Shown: positions 1 to 8,599 of the stretch, one piece after another
Layout: every line of letters starts with the position of its first letter
How positions within the stretch are numbered: position 1 is the stretch's first letter
Assembly: GCA_963728195.1 (NCBI GenBank)
Contig: CAVSIX010000014.1
Span: 124,001-188,000 of the forward strand
Direction: 5' to 3'
DNA: 64,000 nt
Source of the DNA: Sva-07 sp963728195
GTDB lineage: Bacteria; Actinomycetota; Acidimicrobiia; Acidimicrobiales; Ilumatobacteraceae
Translations under genes and position numbers: made by a program
Notes under the pieces: model-generated
Seen by the model: only the letters and a program-made list of their open reading frames with translations
The model's database searches: none
Told to the model about the DNA's origin: nothing

Positions 1-2
1 GC

Positions 3-428
3 CGGTACTACGACGGCAACCGTGTCAGTCCCCTCGGCGGGATGAAGAACCCGTGGTACTTCAACTACGGCATCGCGATCCACGGAGCCCAGAACGTGCC
101 GACCCAGCCGGCGTCGCACGGCTGCATCCGGATCTCGAATTCGCTCGCCGACGTGTTCCCCGACCTCGTCGAGCGCGGCGACAGCGTGTACGTGTGGGGC
201 CACGACGGCAAGGAACCCGAGCAGTACAGCGAGCGCGAATCGTTGCCGTCGTTCAACCGGCCCGACCCGAACGCCACGACCACGACGACGTCCACGACGA
301 CGACCACGACGACCACGACGACACCGCCGACCACGGTCGCCGCGCCGACGACGGTCGCCACCACACAGGCCTCCGCCACCACGGCGGCGCCGACCACGAC
401 GACCACGACGACCGTCGCAACCCCGTAG
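3..428 (+). CDS. L,D-transpeptidase (YkuD family), C-terminal part
   Basis: The reading frame is open from the window edge, so the start lies upstream. The visible part holds the YkuD catalytic signature: a conserved His in the IAIHG stretch and the SHGCIRIS motif, whose Cys is the nucleophile that forms 3-3 cross-links in peptidoglycan. After the domain comes a linker and then a very Thr-rich tail (runs of up to ten Thr, interspersed with Ala, Pro and Val), encoded by acg/acc repeats. Such tails are common on exported actinobacterial proteins and are probably extended and perhaps glycosylated. The protein is expected to act in the cell wall. The gene is convergent with glgB. Confidence 0.88.
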   Translation, partial: RYYDGNRVSPLGGMKNPWYFNYGIAIHGAQNVPTQPASHGCIRISNSLADVFPDLVERGDSVYVWGHDGKEPEQYSERESLPSFNRPDPNATTTTTSTTTTTTTTTTPPTTVAAPTTVATTQASATTAAPTTTTTTTVATP

Positions 429-477
429 CCGACGGCGGGCTCAGCCGTGGCCGACGGCGGGCCCAGCCGCGGCCGGC

Positions 478-2385
478 TCAGCCGGGCGTTCGGCCGGCGA
501 GCCACACGACGGACAGGGCGCCGACGTCGAGCACGGCCGACGAACTGCAACCCTGCCACGGTTCATCCGATGCCTCGACCGTCGTGCGAGCGTCGCGATC
601 TCCGCTTCCACACCACGGAGCGGCGTCGGTGTCGAGCACGACATCCCACTCGCCGCCCCACGGCAGCCCCAGGCGGTAGTCGTGGCGGGGCTCCGGTGCG
701 AAGTTGGCGATGCACACCACCGCAGCGGCGCCGTCGACGTCCCAGCGCACGAAGACGTACGTGCTGTTCGCTGCATCGTCGGCGTCGAGCCACTGGAAGC
801 CGCCGGGCTCGAGATCACGCCGCCACAGCGCCGGCCAGGCCGCCGCCACGGCGTTGAGGTGTGTCATCAGGTCACGCACCCCCCGGTGCGCCGGCTGGTC
901 GAGCAGGTGCCAGGGCAGGTCGGTGGCCTCGGTCCACTCCTCCAACGGCGCCAGTTCGGATCCCATGAAGACGAGCGGTGCGCCCGGCAGGGCCCACTGC
1001 CAGGCGAACAGTGCCCGGAGCGCCGCAAACTGCGGCGCATCGTCGCCGACCATGTTCGCGAGCAGGCTGGACTTGCCGTGCACGACCTCGTCGTGGCCGA
1101 GCGGCAGCACGAAGCGCTCGTCGTAGGCGTACAGCATCGGGAACGTCATCTCGTGATGGTGGTGGCGCCGATGCGCCGGATCGAGCGACAGATAGTCGAG
1201 CGTGTCGTGCATCCATCCGAGGTCCCACTTGTGACTGAATCCCAGGCCGCCCTGGTCGACCGCTCGCGTGACACCCGGCCACGACGTCGACTCCTCTGCG
1301 ATCATCAGCACATCGGGGAACTCTTCGCGGACCACGGCATTCAGCTCGCGGACGAATGCGACCGCCTCGAGGTGTTCGCGCCCCCCGTATTCGTTGGGCG
1401 ACCACCGGTCGTGGGCGCGCGAGTAGTCGAGATACAGCATCGATGCGACGGCATCGACGCGCAGGCCGTCGACGTGGAACTCGTCGAGCCAGTACAGCGC
1501 ATTCGCGATGAGGAAGTTGCGCACCTGGTTGCGGCCGTAGTCGAACACGTACGTACCCCAGTCGGGATGCTCGCCGCGATCCGGATCGGCATGTTCGTAC
1601 AGCGCGGTGCCGTCGAAGCGTCCGAGGCTCCAATCGTCACGCGGGAAGTGCGCAGGCACCCAGTCGACGAGCACGCCGATCCCGCGCTGGTGGAACGCAT
1701 CGACGAACCGGCGCAGCGCGGCAGGGTCACCGAAGCGGGCGGTCGGAGCGAAGTAGCCGGAAACCTGGTAGCCCCAGGAACCGCCGAAGGGGTGTTCGGC
1801 GATCGGCATCAACTCGACGTGGGTGAAGCCGAGCGAGGCGACGTGGTCGGCGAGGTCGATCGCCAGCTGATCCCAGGTGTCGACCCCGCGACGCCAGGAG
1901 CCGACGTGCACCTCGTAGATGCGCAGTGGCGAGGTCGAGGCGAGCACCCCACCGCGTCCGGCCATCCAGGCGTCGTCCCCCCACGGGTGATCGACGGCCT
2001 CGGGCACCACGCTGGCATCGCTCGGCGGCCGTTCGGTGCGGCGCGCCATCGGATCGGCCTTGCGCAGCACCCGGCCGTCAGAGGTGAGGATCTCGAACTT
2101 GTACCTGTGCCCGCTGCGGGCGCTCGGCGCCGGCGCCGACCAGATTCCCGTTCGAACGTCGGGCTCGACGCGCGCGAGCGGCTCGGGCGTCCAGTCGTTC
2201 CAGTCGCCGACCACTGCGACGGACGCCGCATTGGGCGCCCACACCGCGAATCGAACACCCGACACCAGGCCGTCGGCGTCGACGTGCAACGGCTGCGGAC
2301 CGAGCAACTCCCACAGCCGTCGATGCGTCCCCTCGCCGAAGAGATGCAGGTCGAGCTCACCGATCGGGCGCGCGACATTGACCAT
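478..2385 (-). CDS. glgB: 1,4-alpha-glucan branching enzyme
   Basis: Makes alpha-1,6 branches in glycogen (GH13 family). The 635-residue protein has an N-terminal CBM48-like segment (the VRFAVWAPNA stretch, then VVGDWNDW) followed by the GH13 barrel. Visible catalytic elements are the nucleophile Asp in GLRVDAVASM, the acid Glu in MIAEES, and the HD pair in LGHDEV. The open frame runs further upstream, but the ATG at 2385 (MVNVARPIG) is chosen because the extra N-terminus is unlike the family and would run into the divergent synthase gene. No strong ribosome binding site is seen. The neighbours, a GT4 glycogen synthase and an alpha-glucan phosphorylase, make this a glycogen metabolism cluster. 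Confidence 0.93.
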   Translation of the reverse strand: MVNVARPIGELDLHLFGEGTHRRLWELLGPQPLHVDADGLVSGVRFAVWAPNAASVAVVGDWNDWTPEPLARVEPDVRTGIWSAPAPSARSGHRYKFEILTSDGRVLRKADPMARRTERPPSDASVVPEAVDHPWGDDAWMAGRGGVLASTSPLRIYEVHVGSWRRGVDTWDQLAIDLADHVASLGFTHVELMPIAEHPFGGSWGYQVSGYFAPTARFGDPAALRRFVDAFHQRGIGVLVDWVPAHFPRDDWSLGRFDGTALYEHADPDRGEHPDWGTYVFDYGRNQVRNFLIANALYWLDEFHVDGLRVDAVASMLYLDYSRAHDRWSPNEYGGREHLEAVAFVRELNAVVREEFPDVLMIAEESTSWPGVTRAVDQGGLGFSHKWDLGWMHDTLDYLSLDPAHRRHHHHEMTFPMLYAYDERFVLPLGHDEVVHGKSSLLANMVGDDAPQFAALRALFAWQWALPGAPLVFMGSELAPLEEWTEATDLPWHLLDQPAHRGVRDLMTHLNAVAAAWPALWRRDLEPGGFQWLDADDAANSTYVFVRWDVDGAAAVVCIANFAPEPRHDYRLGLPWGGEWDVVLDTDAAPWCGSGDRDARTTVEASDEPWQGCSSSAVLDVGALSVVWLAGRTPG

Positions 2386-2479
2386 CGACCGCAAGGGTAC
2401 GTCCACCGGCGACACCCGCGTGACCGTTGCCGATCCGAGGAACCGGGATTCGGGTGGCGCGACACTAAGGTGCGCGTCC

Positions 2480-3673
2480 GTGCGCGTGCTGATGTTGTCG
2501 TGGGAGTTCCCTCCACGTTCCACCGGGGGTATCGCCGCCCACGTCGCCGGGCTCGGTACGGCCCTGGCGAAGGCCGGCCACGACGTCGTCGTGCTCACCG
2601 TGGCCGATCGTCCGGCCGAGCTCGAAGCGAGGCCGCCCGATCAGGTGCGGGTCCTGCGAACGCTCGTCGATCTGCCGTGGTTGCCGCCGGCCGAGGAGGT
2701 CACTCGCATCGCCTCGGCGAACCATGCCGTCACCAAGCTCGGCAGCCGCCTCGTCGGCGAACTGGAGGGGTGGCGGCCCGACATCGTGCACGGACACGAC
2801 TGGCAGCTCGGCTGGGCGGCGGATTCGCTGGCCCACCGGTACGACGTCCCGTTCGTGCTCACGATGCACGGCACCGAACGGGTACGCCACGGCGGCCAAC
2901 TTCCGCTCGGGCACCCCACCGACATCAACTCGATCGAATGGTGGCTCGCGTTCCAGGCCGACCGGTTGATCTCCCCGACGCGCTTCATCGTCGAACAGCT
3001 GATCACGGCCTTCGAGCTCGCCGAGGAGCACGTCGTGCACATCCCCAACGGGATCGACCCCGACCAGTGGCGCGCGGCGAACACGCCGACGGTGCCCTCG
3101 GCGCCACGCCCGCCGCTGGTCGTGTCGTGGGGCCGGGTGCAGTACGAGAAGGGTTTCCAGGTGCTGGCCCGAGCGATGCACGAGCTGCGTGGCCGCGTGC
3201 CCGACGTGAGCAGCGTGATCGCGGGTCGCGGCAGCTACCTGCCCGAACTGCAGACCCAGGTCGACGTCGAAGGTGTCAGTGACATCGTCGAGCTCCCGGG
3301 CTTCTTGAACGACGCCGACCTGCGCCACCTCGTGCACCGCGCCGGTTGCGTGGCGATCCCGTCGCTCTACGAGCCGTTCGGCATCGTCGCGCTCGAGGCG
3401 CTGGCGGCCGGGGCCCCTCTGATCGTCGCTCGGACGGGTGGCCTCGCCGAACTGATCAACGGCACGAACGCCGGTGTGACGTTCGAACCCGGCAACCCCG
3501 ACGACCTCGCCGATGCGATCGAACAGGTGCTGACCAACCACGAACTCGCCACGATCCTCGTAGCGAACGCCCGCGATCTCGTCGAGCACAAGTACGCCTG
3601 GGCCGCAATCGCCAGGAAGACCGCCGACGTGTACGGCGAGGCGGTCGAGCTGGGCCGCCGCATCACCACCTGA
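2480..3673 (+). CDS. glgA: glycogen synthase-like glycosyltransferase (GT4)
   Basis: A 397-residue GT-B fold glycosyltransferase. It opens with VRVLMLSWEFPP and a GGIAAHV loop, and carries a C-terminal GT4 donor site around PSLYEPFGIVALEALAAG, with the EPFG / E-A-L-E pattern. Actinobacterial enzymes of this kind make glycogen or maltose-1-phosphate from ADP-glucose; the sequence alone does not settle which. The KxGGL motif of classic GT5 GlgA is absent. The GTG start at 2480 follows an AAGG nine bases upstream. It is divergent from glgB, with a 94-bp gap that must hold both promoters, and 46 bp ahead of the phosphorylase gene. Confidence 0.82.
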   Translation: MRVLMLSWEFPPRSTGGIAAHVAGLGTALAKAGHDVVVLTVADRPAELEARPPDQVRVLRTLVDLPWLPPAEEVTRIASANHAVTKLGSRLVGELEGWRPDIVHGHDWQLGWAADSLAHRYDVPFVLTMHGTERVRHGGQLPLGHPTDINSIEWWLAFQADRLISPTRFIVEQLITAFELAEEHVVHIPNGIDPDQWRAANTPTVPSAPRPPLVVSWGRVQYEKGFQVLARAMHELRGRVPDVSSVIAGRGSYLPELQTQVDVEGVSDIVELPGFLNDADLRHLVHRAGCVAIPSLYEPFGIVALEALAAGAPLIVARTGGLAELINGTNAGVTFEPGNPDDLADAIEQVLTNHELATILVANARDLVEHKYAWAAIARKTADVYGEAVELGRRITT

Positions 3674-3719
3674 GCGACCCGGCGAGACGGCGTCACCGAG
3701 TCGGTATCGTCACCGGGCG

Positions 3720-6206
3720 ATGCGCCCAGTTCACGAGTTCACCGTCGACAGCAACGTCCCTGAATCGCTTCGGGCGATCGAAACGTTGGCCGCCAATCTC
3801 CACTGGGCCTGGGACCGGCAGCTGGCTCGGGTGTTCGACCGGCTCGACGGCACCCCCGATGGCCGTTCGTGGCGTGAGACGGGCCAGCACCCCGTCGACC
3901 TCGTCCGGCGCACCTCGGCCGCCTGCTGGAATCGGCTCGCCGACGACGAACACTTCGTCGAACAGCTCGCTGTCGCCCACCAGCGCCTGGCCGACGCCCT
4001 CGACGGGCCGAACTGGTTCGCCCGACGCGGCGCCGACGGCGACACCGCACTCACGTCGGTCGCCTACTTCTCCCCCGAGTTCGGCATCACCGAAGCCGTG
4101 CCCCAGTACTCGGGCGGTCTCGGGGTGCTCGCCGGCGACCACCTGAAGGCATCGTCCGATCTCGGGATCCCGCTCGTCGGCGTGGGCCTGTTGTACGCCG
4201 AGGGGTACTTCCACCAGCTACTCGACAGCGACGGCTGGCAACGCGAACGCAACGACCGGATCGATCCCGATGCGCTCGGACTGCACCCGACCGGGGTCGA
4301 GGTCGTCGTCGACCTCGCCGGCGTCGCGGTCACCGTGCGGGCGTGGCGCGCCGACGTCGGACGGATCCGGCTCTACCTGCTCGACACGAACGTCGCGTCG
4401 AATCCACCCGAGGCGATCGCCGTCACCGACCGCCTCTACGGTGGCGACGAGGAGCACCGGCTCCGTCAGGAGATCATTCTCGGCATCGGCGGCGTGCGGG
4501 CGCTGCGCGCACTCGACATCCATCCGCAGGTGTTCCACACCAACGAGGGCCACGCCGGCTTCCTCGGTCTCGAGCGGATCCGCGAATGGGTGCAGCGCGG
4601 CCTCGACTGCAGCGAGGCGATCGAAGCGGTACGCGCCGGGAGCCTGTTCACCACCCACACGCCGGTCCCCGCCGGCATCGACCGCTTCCCCCGGGCACTG
4701 ATCGAGAAGTACTTCACGTCGTTCGCCGCCGACTGCGGCGTCACCGTCGACGACCTGATCGCCATCGGCCAGAGCGACGCCGAGACCGACAAGTTCAACA
4801 TGGCGATCATGGGTCTGCGCCTGGCTGCGCACTCCAACGGTGTCGCGCGCCTGCACGGCGAGGTGTCGCGCGAAATGTTCGGCGACCTCTGGGCGGGCCT
4901 GCCGACGAGCGAGGTACCGATCGGTCACGTCACCAACGGCGTCCACGCCCGGTCGTGGGTCAGCGACCGCGTCGACGAACTGCTGTCGCAGGTCATCGGC
5001 GACGAGTGGCACCTCGCCGACGAACCTGCCTGGGAGCGCGTGCGGCACCTCGATCGCCGCGAGCTCTGGGACGTGCGCAACGAGGGACGCCGCGAACTCG
5101 TCGACATGGTCCGCCACCGCCTCGGTGGCTCGCTGCTCGACCCCGACGTCCTCACGATCGGCTTCGCCCGGCGGTTCGCCACGTACAAGCGCTCGACGCT
5201 GCTGCTCGGCCAGCTCGAACGGCTGCGGGCGCTGCTGCTCGACGCCGACAGGCCCGTGCAGTTCGTGTTCGCCGGCAAGGCGCACCCCGCCGACGAACCT
5301 GGCAAAGCGTTGATCCGAGAGATCGATCGGCTGACCCGCGACGCCGACATCGGGCACCGCTTCGTGTTCGTCCCCGACTACGACATCGGCATCGCGCGCA
5401 CGATGTACCACGGGTGCGACGTCTGGCTCAACACACCGCGCCGCCCGATGGAGGCGTGCGGCACCTCGGGGATGAAGGCCACGCTCAACGGCGGGCTCAA
5501 CTGTTCGATCCGTGACGGCTGGTGGGACGAGATGTCCGATGGCGAGAACGGTTTCGACATCCCGTCGTTCGACGACGACCCCGACCTCGACCGTCGCGAC
5601 CACCGCGAGGCCGCCGCCGCGTTCGAGGTGATCGAAGACCAGATCGTGCCGCTGTTCTACGGCCGCCACGACGACGGTCTGCCCCACGGCTGGATCGAGA
5701 AGATCACCACCAACTGGGCGACGCTGGGCTGGAAGGTGATCGCCGGGCGCATGGTGCGCGACTACGTCACCCAGTACTACGAACCGGCCGCGATCGGCAC
5801 CGACACGATGACCGCCGACGCCGGTGCGCCCGCTCGGGAACTGGCGGCCTGGAAGCAGCGCGTCGTGGCGGCGTGGCCGGACGTGACCGTACGGCTGCTC
5901 GAGCGCGAGTCGAACGTCGATGGCGGGGTCGCCGGTGCGCCGCATGATGCGGTCGTCGAACTCGACGCCGGCTCGATCGAACGCGACTCGATCGTCGTGC
6001 AGCTGCTGCACGGTCCACTGCTGGCCGACGGATCGTTCGACGAGCCCGTGCTGAGCGTGTTGCCGATGACTGCCGGCGACGACGGCCGGTTCCGCACGAC
6101 CTTCGTCCCCGACCGGGCCGGACGCTGGGGTGTCGCCGCCCGGGCGATGCCGACGCATCCGTACCTCCGGGGCCCGTTCGACACCGGTCTCGTTGCCGTC
6201 GGCTGA
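3720..6206 (+). CDS. glgP: alpha-glucan (glycogen) phosphorylase, DUF3417-containing
   Basis: An 828-residue GT35 phosphorylase that releases glucose-1-phosphate from alpha-1,4-glucan. The N-terminal ~110 residues match the DUF3417 helical domain of bacterial and archaeal short phosphorylases. The catalytic core follows, beginning at VAYFSPEFGI and including SGGLGVLAGDHLK. The PLP-binding Lys is in EACGTSGMKATLNGG. It starts at an ATG 46 bp after the synthase stop and is probably co-transcribed with it, so synthesis and degradation of storage glucan sit in one transcription unit opposite glgB. No regulatory site was recognised. Confidence 0.92.
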   Translation: MRPVHEFTVDSNVPESLRAIETLAANLHWAWDRQLARVFDRLDGTPDGRSWRETGQHPVDLVRRTSAACWNRLADDEHFVEQLAVAHQRLADALDGPNWFARRGADGDTALTSVAYFSPEFGITEAVPQYSGGLGVLAGDHLKASSDLGIPLVGVGLLYAEGYFHQLLDSDGWQRERNDRIDPDALGLHPTGVEVVVDLAGVAVTVRAWRADVGRIRLYLLDTNVASNPPEAIAVTDRLYGGDEEHRLRQEIILGIGGVRALRALDIHPQVFHTNEGHAGFLGLERIREWVQRGLDCSEAIEAVRAGSLFTTHTPVPAGIDRFPRALIEKYFTSFAADCGVTVDDLIAIGQSDAETDKFNMAIMGLRLAAHSNGVARLHGEVSREMFGDLWAGLPTSEVPIGHVTNGVHARSWVSDRVDELLSQVIGDEWHLADEPAWERVRHLDRRELWDVRNEGRRELVDMVRHRLGGSLLDPDVLTIGFARRFATYKRSTLLLGQLERLRALLLDADRPVQFVFAGKAHPADEPGKALIREIDRLTRDADIGHRFVFVPDYDIGIARTMYHGCDVWLNTPRRPMEACGTSGMKATLNGGLNCSIRDGWWDEMSDGENGFDIPSFDDDPDLDRRDHREAAAAFEVIEDQIVPLFYGRHDDGLPHGWIEKITTNWATLGWKVIAGRMVRDYVTQYYEPAAIGTDTMTADAGAPARELAAWKQRVVAAWPDVTVRLLERESNVDGGVAGAPHDAVVELDAGSIERDSIVVQLLHGPLLADGSFDEPVLSVLPMTAGDDGRFRTTFVPDRAGRWGVAARAMPTHPYLRGPFDTGLVAVG

Positions 6207-6257
6207 CGCGACAATCCGAGCCTGCGGCGGCGCAGTGGTCTCGGTAACCTGCGATCG

Positions 6258-7478
6258 ATGACGACGTCACCGCCGGACGTGGCGCCGGAAACCCGACTCG
6301 ACCCCCCGTCGCCCACCACACTCTTCTTCGCATTCGGCGGCCTGATGGCCAGCCTGGCCGCGGGCTACGGCGTGCTGTTCACGATCGTCGACGACTACCG
6401 CGACGACTACGGCATCAGCGAGACTGCGATCGGCATCGTGATCGGCATCGGCTTCGTGGCCGGTTTCCTGTCGCAGGTGATGATCGCCCCGCTCGCCGAT
6501 CGCGGTCACGCGCGCAAGGTCGTGCTGTTCGGCGTGGCGGTCAACGTGGTCGGGCTGCTGCTGATGGGGTTCAGCACGACGCTCACACCGATCCTGATCG
6601 GGCGGTTCATCTCCGGCATCGGGATCGGGGCGGCCGTCCCCGCCGCTCGACGCATCGTCATCCTCGCCGACCCCAATCATCTCGGCCAGAACCTGGGACG
6701 GCTGCTCGCCGCCGACGTGTTCGGCTTCGCACTCGGCCCAGCGCTGTCGGCGATCCTCGTCGGCCCGTTCGGCATCCCGGCACCGTTCGTCGTCGTCGCC
6801 GTCGCCACGGCCGTGCTGCTGCCGTTCGTCGCGCGGGTGCAGGTCGCCGAGAACACCGTGCCGCCGAAGCGGCGCCTGGCCGTCGATCTCCTCGCGATCC
6901 GGCCGTTCGCCGGCGCCGTCGTGTTCGGTGCGGCGTTGTTCGTGATGATCGGGTCGTTCGACGCACTGTGGGCGGTCGTGCACACCGACCTCGGCACCAA
7001 CGAATGGATCGCGAACCTCGGCATCACGTTGTTCGCCCTCCCGTTGATCCTGCTCGGACCGCGCGGAGGCCGCTTGGCGCAGGTGCACGGACCGTTCCGG
7101 ATCGCGGTGATCGGGCTGTCGCTGGGCGCACTGTTCATGTCGCTCTACGGCATCCTTCCGACCGGAACGTGGATCTTCGCGCTGGCGATGGTGCACGCGA
7201 TCGCCGACGGCATCACCGTGTCGAGCAGCGGCGTCGCGGTCGGCATGGTCGTACCCGATGACCGCCAGGCCGGCGCCCAAGGTGTGCTCGGCGCCGCCCA
7301 GGCGCTGTCGGCGGGGATCATGGCGGTCGTGACCGCCGCCCTCTACGACAACTTCGGGCGTGCGACCGCCTACATGGTGTGCGCCGCCGTCATGCTCGGC
7401 CTCGTCGCCGCCGGCGCCTGGCTGGCGCGCTCGGCGTGGTCGATGAAGCGGCCGCTCCACGTCGACCTCGCCGCCTGA
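6258..7478 (+). CDS. MFS transporter
   Basis: A 406-residue polytopic membrane protein with about 12 predicted hydrophobic helices, starting after a Pro/Thr-rich cytoplasmic N-terminus. The loop after helix 2 carries a Major Facilitator-like A motif (APLADRGHARKVV). The family moves small solutes by proton coupling. Nothing in the sequence or context identifies the substrate. It follows glgP by 51 bp on the same strand and may be read from the same transcript, but a link to glycogen metabolism is only inferred from position. Confidence 0.85.
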   Translation: MTTSPPDVAPETRLDPPSPTTLFFAFGGLMASLAAGYGVLFTIVDDYRDDYGISETAIGIVIGIGFVAGFLSQVMIAPLADRGHARKVVLFGVAVNVVGLLLMGFSTTLTPILIGRFISGIGIGAAVPAARRIVILADPNHLGQNLGRLLAADVFGFALGPALSAILVGPFGIPAPFVVVAVATAVLLPFVARVQVAENTVPPKRRLAVDLLAIRPFAGAVVFGAALFVMIGSFDALWAVVHTDLGTNEWIANLGITLFALPLILLGPRGGRLAQVHGPFRIAVIGLSLGALFMSLYGILPTGTWIFALAMVHAIADGITVSSSGVAVGMVVPDDRQAGAQGVLGAAQALSAGIMAVVTAALYDNFGRATAYMVCAAVMLGLVAAGAWLARSAWSMKRPLHVDLAA

Positions 7479-7520
7479 CCGGCACCGCCGACGTGGCGCC
7501 CGATCGGCAAGACTCGGCAC

Positions 7521-8294
7521 ATGGCTGAACTGCTCACTCTCGAACGGCGCTCCGACGGAGTCGCCCTGCTCACGCTCGCCAACGGCAAGGTCAATGCGCT
7601 GTCGACCGAACTGCTCGCCGAGATCCGCGAGGCGGCCGCCGAGCTCACCGACGAGCCGCCCGGCGCCGTGGTGATCACCGGCGGCGATCGGCTGTTCGCA
7701 GCGGGCGCCGACATCTCTCAGTTCGGTGGACCGGACGAGGCCGCCACGATCGGTGCCGCCTTCCACGATGCGCTCGACGCCGTCGCCGCGATTCCTCGGT
7801 TCGTGATCGCGGCGGTCAGCGGCTACGCGCTCGGTGGCGGATGCGAGCTGGCCCTCGCCTGCGACTACCGCATCGCATCGGAGAAGGCGGTCTTCGGCCA
7901 GCCGGAGATCCTGCTCGGGATCATCCCCGGCGGTGGGGGCACCCAGCGGCTCCCCCGCCTCGTGGGCGCCAGCCGCGCAAAGGAGATGTGCCTCACCGGT
8001 CGCCAGGTACGCGCCGAGGAGGCGTTGCGGATCGGGCTCGCCGACGAGGTCGTCGCGCCGGACGCGCTGACCGACCGCGCGCTCGCCCTGGCCGGCGACG
8101 TCGCCACCGGCGCACTGTCCGCTCAGGCGATCTGCAAGCGGTTGATCGACGACGGCCTCGACGGTTCGCTGGCCGATGGCCTCGCCCTCGAACGTTTCGA
8201 ATTCGTCGAGGTCTTCCGCACCGACGATGCCCGCACCGGCGTGGCCAGTTTCCTCGAACACGGCCCCGGCAAGGCCACCTTCACCGGCCACTGA
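7521..8294 (+). CDS. enoyl-CoA hydratase/isomerase family protein
   Basis: A 257-residue crotonase-fold protein. The oxyanion-hole segment FAAGADISQF and the second Gly-rich segment GYALGGGCELALACD are both present. The two Glu residues used by true enoyl-CoA hydratases are present, one in GGGCELA and one in FGQPEILLG, so hydration of 2-enoyl-CoA in fatty-acid beta-oxidation is likely. The GxGGTQRLPR segment after the second Glu fits the family. The start at 7521 lies 42 bp after the MFS stop. It is convergent with meaB, which acts on propionyl/methylmalonyl-CoA metabolism elsewhere in the genome. Confidence 0.9.
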   Translation: MAELLTLERRSDGVALLTLANGKVNALSTELLAEIREAAAELTDEPPGAVVITGGDRLFAAGADISQFGGPDEAATIGAAFHDALDAVAAIPRFVIAAVSGYALGGGCELALACDYRIASEKAVFGQPEILLGIIPGGGGTQRLPRLVGASRAKEMCLTGRQVRAEEALRIGLADEVVAPDALTDRALALAGDVATGALSAQAICKRLIDDGLDGSLADGLALERFEFVEVFRTDDARTGVASFLEHGPGKATFTGH

Positions 8295-8336
8295 CGCTCC
8301 CGCTCCACTCCTCGCGCACTCCCGCCCCACCCCGCT

Positions 8337-8439
8337 GCGATGAGCGAACCGACCGAATACCGGCTCTTCGCTCATCGCTCGCAGCACCAGCGCCGCTGCG
8401 ATGAGCGAACCGACCGGATACCGGCTCTTCGCTCATCGC
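8337..8439. repeat. palindromic doublet A1 (two copies, 61 bp apart)
   Basis: Two near-identical imperfect palindromes, 8337-8378 and 8398-8439. Each starts GCGATGAGCGAA and ends with the exact complement TTCGCTCATCGC, giving a 12-bp stem. Between the arms lies a conserved CCGACC..ATACCGG segment. The two copies differ inside at one base (GA versus GG). They lie in the gap between the convergent echA-like and meaB genes. Related doublets occur at 15297, 31232 and, in a variant sequence, 48943. The apparent short reading frames that begin at the ATG inside each copy are by-products of the repeat. Confidence 0.9.
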
Positions 8440-8490
8440 TCGGGTGGAAATGTCACTTCAGGGGACCGGCGAACGTGACGATGTACAGGT

Positions 8491-8583
8491 GTGAAGACGA
8501 AACTTCTCCGGCTGCGCCGTCAGACGTCGTATGCGAGCCCGCTGCTGTTCGTGGCACTCGCCGTCGCGATGATCTCGCTGTGA
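8491..8583 (+). CDS. possible 30-residue single-span membrane peptide
   Basis: A GTG-started frame of 30 codons ending TGA. The N-terminus is basic (KTK..RLRR) and is followed by a hydrophobic stretch (SPLLFVALAVAMISL), the layout of a small inner-membrane peptide. No good ribosome binding site is seen at normal spacing. It sits after palindromic doublet A1 and 16 bp before the end of meaB on the other strand. A short hairpin (CCTGA / TCAGG) follows the stop. It could be chance, but the codon choice is GC-rich at third positions and the layout is protein-like. Confidence 0.35.
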   Translation: MKTKLLRLRRQTSYASPLLFVALAVAMISL

Positions 8584-8599
8584 CCCGATCCTGACCGGA

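Noticed and set aside
682..3282. Very long plus-strand open frame antisense to glgB
   Set aside because: It runs through the clear glgB gene and into the synthase gene in another frame; long antisense frames are expected in GC-rich DNA and the protein is Arg/Gly/His-rich without any family feature.
8337..8439. CRISPR array
   Set aside because: Only two units per locus, the repeats are palindromic over their whole length, the spacers are short and not unique, and there are no cas genes.
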